Source: an uncultured Burkholderiales bacterium
Lineage (GTDB): Bacteria > Pseudomonadota > Gammaproteobacteria > Burkholderiales > Burkholderiaceae_C
Direction: 5' to 3'
Length of the DNA: 35,733 bases
NCBI GenBank assembly: GCA_903856995.1
Contig: CAIODK010000165.1
Coordinates: 1 to 35,733, forward strand
Shown piece after piece: positions 1-8,018 of the stretch. The translations under genes were made by a program, and so were the position numbers. How positions within the stretch are numbered: the first letter of the stretch is position 1; each line of letters opens with the position of its first letter. The notes under the pieces are model-generated. The model saw only the letters and a program-made list of their open reading frames with translations, had not been told where the DNA came from and searched no databases.

Positions 1-24
1 GGCAAGGATGGCGAGCTTCTTCAT
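1..24 (-). CDS. Branched-chain amino acid-type ABC transporter permease (LivM-like), 5' end only
   Basis: Minus strand reads ATG AAG AAG CTC GCC ATC CTT GCC, in an ATGA overlap with the stop of the LivH ORF; position fits livH-livM order. Only 8 codons are in the window. Confidence 0.45.
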
Positions 25-896
25 ACTTTTCGCTCCACTTTTTTACCCAACAAGCCCTGTGGCTTGAACAAAATCACGACCATGAAAATGATCAAGGCCA
101 CCGCGTCTTTGTACGCAGGAGAAATGTAGGCCGCAGCCAAGTTCTCGCAGACCCCCACAAGCAAACCGCCCAACAAGGCGCCGCGTGAGTTGTTGAAGCC
201 GCCGATGATGGCGGCGAAGAAGGCCTTGTTACCCAAGGACCCCCCCATGTCGAACTTCGCGAGGTAAGTCGGCGTGACCAAGATGGCAGCAGCCGCAGCC
301 AACAACGCATTGATAGCGAAGGTATAAAAAATCATGCGAGGTACGTTGATGCCCAACACCGAAGCGCTTTCAGTGTTTTGCGCGACCGCCTGCATGGCAC
401 GACCCGTGACGGTTTTAGCCAAGAACGCTTGCGTGACTAACACCAAGGCAATCGCAAAGGCAAAGGTACCAATGTCGGTGGCGGAAATGGTCACACCGGC
501 AATGTTGTAGACCTCATCTGGAAACAGATTGGGGAAAGGTTGCGGCTCAGCACTGTAGCCCGCACGCACCGCATTGCGCATGGCGATGGACAAACCAATG
601 GTCGCCACCACGATGGGCATCATGCCGAACTTGAAGAGTGGGTCCACCACGCCGCGTTTGAACAACCAACCCAAGACGATGACCGACAACACACAACTAC
701 CAACAAAGCTCAACACCAACGGGAAACCCGCAGACAAAAAGCCAAGCATCATGAATGCGGGCAGCATCACAAACTCGCCTTGCGCAAAGTTAATGGTGCC
801 CGAAGCTTGCCAAAGCAACGTAAAGCCTAAGGCCGCCAGCGCATAAATGCTACCAGTGGCAAGGCCACTGAAAAAGAGTTGTAGGAAGTCGGTCAT
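21..896 (-). CDS. Branched-chain amino acid-type ABC transporter permease (LivH family)
   Basis: 291 aa; GLATGSIYALAALGFTLLWQASGTINFAQGEF and AAIIGGFNNSRGALLGGLLVG are LivH-family signatures; multiple TM segments. Confidence 0.93.
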   Translation of the reverse strand: MTDFLQLFFSGLATGSIYALAALGFTLLWQASGTINFAQGEFVMLPAFMMLGFLSAGFPLVLSFVGSCVLSVIVLGWLFKRGVVDPLFKFGMMPIVVATIGLSIAMRNAVRAGYSAEPQPFPNLFPDEVYNIAGVTISATDIGTFAFAIALVLVTQAFLAKTVTGRAMQAVAQNTESASVLGINVPRMIFYTFAINALLAAAAAILVTPTYLAKFDMGGSLGNKAFFAAIIGGFNNSRGALLGGLLVGVCENLAAAYISPAYKDAVALIIFMVVILFKPQGLLGKKVERKV

Positions 897-909
897 AGGG
901 ATTCAGGTG

Positions 910-2055
910 TTACTTCTTAGCGCTCAAAGCGGGCAAAGTGGCGGTCACTACTTGACGACCGTTCTTCACTTCAATCAAGAAGCTTTCGCGGTCGAGGTCA
1001 CCGTTGGCATCAAAGCTCACATCCATGATGACACCGGGGTTCTTCTTGGCGCTGATGTTGATGCCATGCAAAGCTTGTGCAACGGCCTTGCGATCAAGCT
1101 TGCCTACTTTTTCGATGGCGGCTTTCAGAACATACACACCGGTGTAGCCCTTGATGCCGTTGTGGTCAGAAATGCTGCCATAGGCTTGGTAGTACTTGGC
1201 TTTGAACTTCAACATTTCTGGGTTAGGCGCGTCCACGGTCAAGCCCACGTGAGCGATCGCGCCGTTGGCGGCATCACCGGCCAACTCAATTACTTTTTGG
1301 CCCGTCAAGGTGGTCTCACCGATCACGGGTTTGGTCCAACCTTGCTTTTTCAATTCGCGCAACAAACGTGCGGACTCTTCTTCGTTGGTGTACGCAAAAA
1401 TCGCATCAGCGTTGCTTTGCTTGGCCTTCAACACCGCGGCAGAGAAGTCAATTTGACCGGCATCTGTTGAGATATCAGCCACCACTTTGGTAGGTCCACC
1501 TTCAAGCAATTTCGCCAACGTGTCACGGCCGCCTTTGCCGAAGTCGTTGTTCACATAAATCACAGCCAAGGTCTTGGCTTTGGTGTTGATGAACTTCGCC
1601 AACTTAGGAAATGAGGAGCTTTGACCAAACGCCGTGCGGAACACGTAAGGGTTACCTTGTGCCGTGATGGAGGCTGCTTCGCCCCCCGTGAAGTTAGGCA
1701 CTTCGCCCCGCTTGGATTCGGCCATAGAGACCATGATGGAGCCCGAGTACACAGGGCCAAAAATGGCGAACACGCCATCGTCCACTGCTTTTTGAGTCAA
1801 ACCCTTGGCAACGCCTGGGTTGGTTTGCGTGTCGACGGTGTAGCTGTCGATTTTTTTACCCAAGATACCGCCGTTGTCGTTGATCTCTTTGACCGCCAAC
1901 TCGACGCCATTTTTAAACACTGTGCCAGCGGTGGTGCCTGGACCTGACAGTTCGACAATGTTGGCAATTTTGATCGTCTGCTGCGCGTGCGCGATGCCGG
2001 CCAGCGCAAAAATAGCGGCGGCGGCAACAGTCTTCAGGGTGGTGCGTTTATTCAT
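910..2055 (-). CDS. ABC transporter substrate-binding protein (LivK/Peripla_BP_6 family)
   Basis: 381 aa with signal peptide (MNKRTTLKTVAAAAIFALAGIAHAQ), IKIANIVELSGPGTTAGTVFKNGVELAVKEIN; directly upstream of the LivH-like permease. Confidence 0.93.
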   Translation of the reverse strand: MNKRTTLKTVAAAAIFALAGIAHAQQTIKIANIVELSGPGTTAGTVFKNGVELAVKEINDNGGILGKKIDSYTVDTQTNPGVAKGLTQKAVDDGVFAIFGPVYSGSIMVSMAESKRGEVPNFTGGEAASITAQGNPYVFRTAFGQSSSFPKLAKFINTKAKTLAVIYVNNDFGKGGRDTLAKLLEGGPTKVVADISTDAGQIDFSAAVLKAKQSNADAIFAYTNEEESARLLRELKKQGWTKPVIGETTLTGQKVIELAGDAANGAIAHVGLTVDAPNPEMLKFKAKYYQAYGSISDHNGIKGYTGVYVLKAAIEKVGKLDRKAVAQALHGINISAKKNPGVIMDVSFDANGDLDRESFLIEVKNGRQVVTATLPALSAKK

Positions 2056-2218
2056 GGATGTCTCCTCTTTGGGGTTTAAATTGTGCTGTTAGATGACTGC
2101 TAGGGATGGTGAAAAAGTCAGCAAACCATCCAAAGTATTTGGATGTATGAAATTTAAATGCAAACACCTGAATTGACAGGGATATTTGACTTATTCGCGC
2201 GATTAACGAACGCTTATG

Positions 2219-2235
2219 TGCGATCATCGATCGCA
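2219..2235. promoter_or_regulatory. Candidate IclR-family operator: TGCGATC-ATC-GATCGCA inverted repeat
   Basis: Perfect 7-bp inverted repeat with 3-bp spacer in the divergent intergenic region between the livK-like gene and the IclR gene. Confidence 0.5.
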
Positions 2236-2260
2236 TCTCGGGTTTCCCCTTGGACCGCTT

Positions 2261-3043
2261 ATGAACACACTTTTGACGCATCACACGCCCATCGATAAAA
2301 AGGACTGGATCGCTGGCCTCGACAAAGGGTTGGCCATGCTGCAAACCTTTGACGAGTACAACCCGCGGTTGACCGCCACACAAGCAGGACAGCGTTGCGG
2401 TTTGACGCGCACCGCCGCACGACGCTATTTGTTCACCCTCTTGAGTTTGGGCTTCGTGGCCAGTGACGGTAAGTTGTTTTGGCTCACGCCCAAGGTGATG
2501 CGCTTGGGTCAGTCGTACTTGGAATCGGTGCGCTTGCCGCGCATCGTGCAACCGTCGCTGCAACGTTTGGCGATGGGCACACAGGAAATTTCGTTTGTCG
2601 CCGTACTCGACGGCTACGACTTGGTTTACATCGCGCGCAATGGGCAAAACCGCAGCATGAACACGAGCTTTGCATTGGGTGCGCGCGTCCCCTGTCACCT
2701 CACCTCGGCGGGTGTGTTGTTGCTTGCCTTGCTGGGCGAAACAGAAGTCGATGCATGGCTTGCCACCCATGAGCTCAAGGCGTTCACGTCGCACACCATC
2801 ACCGACCCCAAGCGCATGCGTACTGAATTGGCGCGTATCCGAGCCCAAGATTGGGCGATGTCCGAGCAACAACTGGACTTGGCTTATCGAGGTGTCGCCG
2901 TACCCTTGCGCGACCACAAAGGCAATGTGCAGGGCGCGCTGACGGTCAGCATGCCCATTCAACTCGAAACCGCCAAGGAGGCGGTTCACCGCGTGTTGCC
3001 CGTGCTGCGCGAAGTTGCACAAAGCCTCAGGCCGTTGATTTGA
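2261..3043 (+). CDS. IclR family transcriptional regulator (PcaR/PobR-like)
   Basis: N-terminal HTH (LTATQAGQRCGLTRTAARRYLFTLLSLGFV) plus IclR effector domain (GARVPCHLTSAGVLLLA, AVPLRDHKGNVQGALTVSMP). Start set to the internal ATG at 2261 (MNTLLTHH...). Confidence 0.93.
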   Translation: MNTLLTHHTPIDKKDWIAGLDKGLAMLQTFDEYNPRLTATQAGQRCGLTRTAARRYLFTLLSLGFVASDGKLFWLTPKVMRLGQSYLESVRLPRIVQPSLQRLAMGTQEISFVAVLDGYDLVYIARNGQNRSMNTSFALGARVPCHLTSAGVLLLALLGETEVDAWLATHELKAFTSHTITDPKRMRTELARIRAQDWAMSEQQLDLAYRGVAVPLRDHKGNVQGALTVSMPIQLETAKEAVHRVLPVLREVAQSLRPLI

Positions 3044-3053
3044 AGCTTGCGCT

Positions 3054-3863
3054 TTAGTCATCGCCTAATATTTTTTTAGTTGCATTCAACGCAACCTCGG
3101 CCCAAGCCCTATCTCCCAAGGCAGCGGCACGTTGGAGATCTGGAATTTCCACACTCACCGGCAAGTCCGAAGGCAAGGCTGCAAACAAGCCCGTCACATC
3201 AATCGTGCCCTCGCCCGGCAACAAGCGGTGTTGGCGTGCGGTGTGTATCAACTCTTCGGTGGTGAAGTTCAAACCGGCTTGTGCATCGCACATTTGTGCG
3301 TAGTGCAGCAATGCATGAGGAATCGCTGCGATGTCAGCCAAGCTGGTGGTTGACCGACCAAAGTGCAAGGCGTCCACCAAGATGCCTGCATTCTTGGGGG
3401 TCCCCGCAAGCGTGATGACACGCAATGCAGACTGCGCATCTTTCACACCTGTCCATGGCATGAACTCTAAGTCAGCCGTCAAACCATAAGGCTGCATGAG
3501 CTCACACAGCTGCGCATAGTGCTGCGACAGGCGTTGCTCGTTGATGTCGTCTGCGGCCACCAGCACTGCACGTGCTTTGAGTGCGGCCCCTGCTTCGAGC
3601 AAGGGCCGATGAACGACAGGGTCGAACTGCTCACCAATGCGAATGATTTCAAGGTCATACACCTGCACACCGTTGTCCGCCATACGTGCCAAGGTTTCGC
3701 GCTGCACAGCCACATCGTCAATAAAACTTTGACATGGGCCGCCTGGGCCATTGGGCTGTAAGCGCAAGCCCACAAAACCATAGCCCAGCTCAGCAGCAAT
3801 GCCGATGGCTTGAGGAACCGTTGACGCGCTGGCGGTTAAGTACGCAAGTGAATAGGTGCGCAT
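3054..3863 (-). CDS. Sugar phosphate isomerase/epimerase family TIM-barrel protein (xylose isomerase-like; possible 3-dehydroshikimate dehydratase-type)
   Basis: Start set at MRTYSLAYLTASAST (ATG 3863); GYGFVGLRLQ, TADLEFMPWTGV, GILVDALHFGRS, SVEIPDL fit AP_endonuc_2/xylose isomerase-like proteins. The 3-DHS dehydratase role is inference from context. Confidence 0.8.
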   Translation of the reverse strand: MRTYSLAYLTASASTVPQAIGIAAELGYGFVGLRLQPNGPGGPCQSFIDDVAVQRETLARMADNGVQVYDLEIIRIGEQFDPVVHRPLLEAGAALKARAVLVAADDINEQRLSQHYAQLCELMQPYGLTADLEFMPWTGVKDAQSALRVITLAGTPKNAGILVDALHFGRSTTSLADIAAIPHALLHYAQMCDAQAGLNFTTEELIHTARQHRLLPGEGTIDVTGLFAALPSDLPVSVEIPDLQRAAALGDRAWAEVALNATKKILGDD

Positions 3864-3883
3864 GGTGTGATGCCTTGAATGGC

Positions 3884-6253
3884 TTATTTCAGTGGAGAAA
3901 CAGCGGTGGGCATGGCAATGGTGGACACCATGTTGGTGGTCAAGTTGGCGGGACCGCCTTTGGGCGGCCAAATACCTTGGGCCACGGCATCGGCACGGGC
4001 TTTGCTGCGTGCGTCTAGGGTGGGGTAAGCCCAAATATTGGTAAAACGCAGCGGGCCATCCAAAGCCACCATCGCGATGACGCATGGCGACAGTTTTTCG
4101 CGCGCAGGAATGGCTTGCTCCCACAAATCAATCGTGGGTTGCACACCACCCGGCTTGATGCCATAGGTACGAATTTCGTAAACGGGACCATGGATGCCGC
4201 TCTCAGCACTGGGGCGCACGGGCTTCATCCAAGGAAAGCTTTGGTAGCTGTGCTGCTCCAGCGTTTGGAAGATTTCACCGCAACCAAAAGGGCTGGCATT
4301 CTGCTGCGTGCGTTGGCGCTCAGCTTGCAAGGTGGCCAAGTCATCAAAGCCACGCAACACAACCATTTGATTCAAGACGCCAATGTCAGTGAACCAACAG
4401 CCCAGCAATTCACCTTGCCCTTGGGCCGCAAACGTTTGGACGTTGAGTGCCGCTTGTCCGGCGGTGCCAAATGGCAATGTCATGGTGGCGAGTTCGTAAT
4501 ACATGGGTGAAGTCCTTTTAAAAAATGTGTGTTCGGGTGAGGTGCGGGCCGCATGATGCGCGGCAAGAAAACCAAAGGTCATGGCTGGGCCAAGCGTGAT
4601 ACCACCACTCGGGTAGTTGCCGCCCATCATGCTGGAGAGGTCATTGCCTCCTGCGTACAAACCATCGATGGCCTGCCCATTCGCATTCAACACTTGTGCG
4701 TGTTCGTTGCAACGCAAACCTGCAAAGGTACCCAAGCTACCTGCAACGATGCGCACGGCGTAGAACGGGCCATCTTGCAACGGCGCCATGCATGGATTGC
4801 GCCCCGTGTGGGCGGGGTCGCCTTGCATGCGGTTGTAGGGCGTTTGGCCTTTGGCAAATTCGCCGTCATGGCCAATGTCAGCCATGGTGTTGTAACGCAC
4901 CACGGTGTTTTGCAAACTCACCGCATCGATGCCGCACCGCTCGGCTATCTCGGCCAAGGTATCACCTCTTTGCAAATAACCGTTGGCCAGCATGCCATGC
5001 ATAGGCACAGGCGCAGGCTTGACTGCACCCAAACCCCAGCGACGGATGAAGCGATGGTCGACCACCAGCCACGCTTGCACGGGCTCCCCTTCGGGAAGCG
5101 CCTGAATCAAACCCTGCACGAAGTCGTGGTACGAGTCAGCCTCATTCACAAAGCGTTTGCCAAAGCGTGTGACAGAAATCAAACCGGGCTTGCCACGTTC
5201 AATCAAGTGCGGGAAATGCACCTGAGTGCCATCCGCGCGAAGGACCAAGGACACAGGGGCCAATGCCGCCGCTTGCTTCAAATCCTTAGCAACCACGCCC
5301 CCCGCCGATTCGCCCAAACGCAAACCATCGCCGGTGTTGCCTCTAGAAGCTGCAGAAAAATGTTGTTGCCCTGTGGGGTCGTGCGCCAGTAGTTCACTTT
5401 TGCGTTGTGGGTCATGCGGGAAGCCACCCGCGGCCAACATCACGCCGCGCTTGGCGCGAATGGTTTGCTCTGCGCCGTGATGCATCACTACCGCGCCACG
5501 GACATTGGGGCCATCGGTGATCAAGCGCACGGCAGGGCTGTTCACACGAATGTCCACCCCTGCATCAAATGCTGATTTGGCCAGCGCGGCCACCAAGGCG
5601 TTGCCATTGACCAAGTGCATGCCACGACCATGCCAAACCAAATCCCAAAGATGACGCACCACACGGTTGGTCACGTACAAGAACGAACGCCAGGCGCGCA
5701 TGGCATTAAAAAAGTGACGGATGTCTGCGCCCGACGCAATGCCCATCCCTAAGAAGGTGATCTCATGCAAAGGCGTTTTGAGTTGTTCGATGTGCTGACC
5801 CAACAAGCGACCATCAAACGGGGCAGCGCACACAGATCGGCCGCCCAAGGCCGCGTCTTCGGTACGGCCATGAAAATCAGGAATCGCGTTGCCATCGATG
5901 AACTGCAAGGACGTGTGCGTTTCAAAAAAAAGCACCATGCGAGGACCGTTGCTCAAGAACGTGCGCGCACGCGCCTCCTCAAACTGTTGCCCGAGTTCAT
6001 GGCGCAAATAGGAGAGCGGTTTTTCAATCGGTTCAGCCATGCCGCCTCTGAGCGCCAACACGTTACGCGGGATCCACATCCAACCGCCGGACCATGCCGT
6101 CGTGCCGCCATAGTGCGGATCTTTTTCGACCACGATCACCTTGAGCCCTAAGTGCGCGGCTGTGACGGCCGTGGATAAGGCGCCCGCACCCGAACCGACC
6201 ACGAGCAAATCGCAATCCCAATGCGTCACAGAGGCGGACTTGTCGCTATTCAT
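3884..6253 (-). CDS. FAD-binding dehydrogenase (3-ketosteroid-delta1-dehydrogenase / fumarate reductase flavoprotein family) in frame with a C-terminal tandem NIPSNAP protein
   Basis: 789 aa; Rossmann motif DLLVVGSGAGALSTAVTAAHLGLKVIVVEKDPHYGGTTAWSGG, C-terminal GLYAGGNDLSSMMGGNYPSGGITLGPAMTFG; residues ~584-789 (MYYELATMTLP..., VYEIRTYGIKPG...) look like two NIPSNAP domains. Confidence 0.88.
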   Translation of the reverse strand: MNSDKSASVTHWDCDLLVVGSGAGALSTAVTAAHLGLKVIVVEKDPHYGGTTAWSGGWMWIPRNVLALRGGMAEPIEKPLSYLRHELGQQFEEARARTFLSNGPRMVLFFETHTSLQFIDGNAIPDFHGRTEDAALGGRSVCAAPFDGRLLGQHIEQLKTPLHEITFLGMGIASGADIRHFFNAMRAWRSFLYVTNRVVRHLWDLVWHGRGMHLVNGNALVAALAKSAFDAGVDIRVNSPAVRLITDGPNVRGAVVMHHGAEQTIRAKRGVMLAAGGFPHDPQRKSELLAHDPTGQQHFSAASRGNTGDGLRLGESAGGVVAKDLKQAAALAPVSLVLRADGTQVHFPHLIERGKPGLISVTRFGKRFVNEADSYHDFVQGLIQALPEGEPVQAWLVVDHRFIRRWGLGAVKPAPVPMHGMLANGYLQRGDTLAEIAERCGIDAVSLQNTVVRYNTMADIGHDGEFAKGQTPYNRMQGDPAHTGRNPCMAPLQDGPFYAVRIVAGSLGTFAGLRCNEHAQVLNANGQAIDGLYAGGNDLSSMMGGNYPSGGITLGPAMTFGFLAAHHAARTSPEHTFFKRTSPMYYELATMTLPFGTAGQAALNVQTFAAQGQGELLGCWFTDIGVLNQMVVLRGFDDLATLQAERQRTQQNASPFGCGEIFQTLEQHSYQSFPWMKPVRPSAESGIHGPVYEIRTYGIKPGGVQPTIDLWEQAIPAREKLSPCVIAMVALDGPLRFTNIWAYPTLDARSKARADAVAQGIWPPKGGPANLTTNMVSTIAMPTAVSPLK

Positions 6254-6264
6254 GGCTTTGAATC

Positions 6265-7080
6265 TCAGGCCGCATAAATGGGTTGCAAGCGCACCTTTCT
6301 TTTGCCACGCGCCAACATGGGCGAAGCACCACTGGCTGCGGCCAACTGTGCAGCGTAAGACAACAAATCCGGAGCAAGGGCCAACATGCGTTCGCGCGTC
6401 AAACGCGCAGAAGGGCCCGCCACACTGATGGTGCCCATAGGCAATTGACCGACTAAACCGACAGGGGCAGCAATGGCATTGAGGCCAGCGGTATAGGTTT
6501 CTTCGGTCAGGCTAAAGCCTTGTTTGCGGGTGTCTTGCAAGACTTTGAGAAATGCCTTCAAGCTTTTGGGGGCGTTGGGGCCAAAGTCTTTCGGCAAACC
6601 CAACCCTTGCTGCGACACCAATGCAAGCGCCTCATCATCCTTCATGGTCGACAACCAAGCCAAACCCGAAGATGAACAACTCAGCCGTGCAATGCTGCCC
6701 ATGTCTGGGTCATAACGCAGGCCTTGGCGCGCCCCTTGTGCGCGTGCCACCCACGTCAGACGGTCACCATCGACCACCGACAAACGCACCAACTCACCGG
6801 TCTGTTCAGCGAGGCGATCGAGCAACGGCTGGGCAATATCAATCACACCGGTTTTGCTCAGGTAGCTCAGGCCCAAGGACACGAGCTTGGTGGTCAATGC
6901 GTACTCGCCTAATTCGCGTGTTTGGCGAACGTAGCCAAAACGAATGAGGTCCACCAGCAAACGGTGCGCTGCGCTCTTGGGCATGTTGAGTTGCTCCGCC
7001 AAAACGGCCAACTCAACGCCCTGCCCTTGTGCTGACAAGAGTTCCAAAATGCCCAAAGTTCTTTCGAGTACGCCGCTCAT
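6265..7080 (-). CDS. IclR family transcriptional regulator
   Basis: 271 aa; SGVLERTLGILELLSAQGQGVELAVLAEQLNMPKSAAHRLLVDLIRFGYV HTH and IclR C-terminal domain (NAIAAPVGLVGQLPMGTISVAGPSARLT). Confidence 0.95.
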   Translation of the reverse strand: MSGVLERTLGILELLSAQGQGVELAVLAEQLNMPKSAAHRLLVDLIRFGYVRQTRELGEYALTTKLVSLGLSYLSKTGVIDIAQPLLDRLAEQTGELVRLSVVDGDRLTWVARAQGARQGLRYDPDMGSIARLSCSSSGLAWLSTMKDDEALALVSQQGLGLPKDFGPNAPKSLKAFLKVLQDTRKQGFSLTEETYTAGLNAIAAPVGLVGQLPMGTISVAGPSARLTRERMLALAPDLLSYAAQLAAASGASPMLARGKRKVRLQPIYAA

Positions 7081-7126
7081 CGTGATTTGTATTGGTTCAT
7101 AGTGGACCGCACTTTATCACGAAAAA

Positions 7127-7158
7127 TGAATTTCATTCAATAGTTGAACGACGTTCCA
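7127..7158. promoter_or_regulatory. Candidate IclR operator region: two palindromes between divergent IclR and aroE-like genes
   Basis: TGAAT-TTC-ATTCA (7127-7139) and GAACG-A-CGTTC within TTGAACGACGTTCCA (7144-7158). Confidence 0.5.
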
Positions 7159-7204
7159 TTTTTGTATAAACTGCGACACATTCATTCACTCACTCCTGCT
7201 CACC

Positions 7205-7999
7205 ATGCTCGACAACTTCAGCGGCGCCACACGTGTTCACCTCATCGTGGGTGACCCCATCGCACAAGTGAAATCGCCTTTTGGCGTCACGCAAGCATTT
7301 GAACAACATGGCAAAGACGCCGTGTGCGTCCCCGCCCACGTGCCCACCCAAGACCTGAAGCAATGGTTTGAAGGCGTATCCCTCGCACGCAACGTCGACG
7401 GGGTTATCGTCACCGTGCCTCACAAGTTTGACTGCCATGCGTTTTGCGCCACCAGCTCACCTCGCGCCGAGTTCTTGGGTGCGGTCAACACCATCCGCCG
7501 CAATGCTGATGGCCGTTGGCATGGCGACATGTTCGACGGTTTGGGCTACGTCAAAGCAATTGAGTCGAAAGGCTTCGACCTCAAAGGCAAAAAAGCGTTG
7601 CTGGTCGGTGCAGGCGGTGCAGGCTCGGCCGTCGCACACAGTTTGGTGTTGGCTGGCGTGAGCGAGTTGGCCATCCACGACGAAAGCACCGAGCGCCGTG
7701 AGTCACTCATCAAACGACTGAACAGCTTGAACATGGGGCGCGTCTTCTGCGGCAGCGGCGACCCAACTGGCGTTGACGTGGCCATCAACGCCACGCCCCT
7801 CGGGATGCGCGAAGGCGACCCAAGTCCCATTGATTTGAGTGCCATCACGCCACAGATGTTCATCGGTTGCGTCATCACCGCGCCCGCCGTATCACCCCTG
7901 ATTGCCGCAGCCCGCAGCAAAGGCTGCCCTACCGTCACGGGCGCGGAGATGTTTGCGCAAGTCCGCGAGCTGATGGTGCAATTCTTGTTAGAAGCCTAA
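7205..7999 (+). CDS. Shikimate dehydrogenase family protein (AroE-like, divergent substrate pocket)
   Basis: 264 aa; VHLIVGDPIAQVKSPFGV, VIVTVPHKF, FLGAVNTIRR, LLVGAGGAGSAVAHSL match the AroE fold; catalytic Lys/Asp positions kept. Confidence 0.88.
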   Translation: MLDNFSGATRVHLIVGDPIAQVKSPFGVTQAFEQHGKDAVCVPAHVPTQDLKQWFEGVSLARNVDGVIVTVPHKFDCHAFCATSSPRAEFLGAVNTIRRNADGRWHGDMFDGLGYVKAIESKGFDLKGKKALLVGAGGAGSAVAHSLVLAGVSELAIHDESTERRESLIKRLNSLNMGRVFCGSGDPTGVDVAINATPLGMREGDPSPIDLSAITPQMFIGCVITAPAVSPLIAAARSKGCPTVTGAEMFAQVRELMVQFLLEA

Positions 8000-8018
8000 T
8001 GCTTTGGAGACTTTAAAG

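Noticed and set aside
847-1470. Long plus-strand ORF (207 aa) antisense to the livK-like gene
   Set aside because: Lies fully opposite a strongly supported CDS; composition looks like an antisense shadow of a GC-rich gene. Same for the 4553-5392, 12004-12888, 13622-14260, 24786-25676, 27930-28676 and 29477-30031 ORFs.
2048-3061. 337-aa minus-strand ORF
   Set aside because: Antisense shadow of the IclR gene (2261-3043), low-complexity His/Gln/Arg-rich translation, no recognisable domain.
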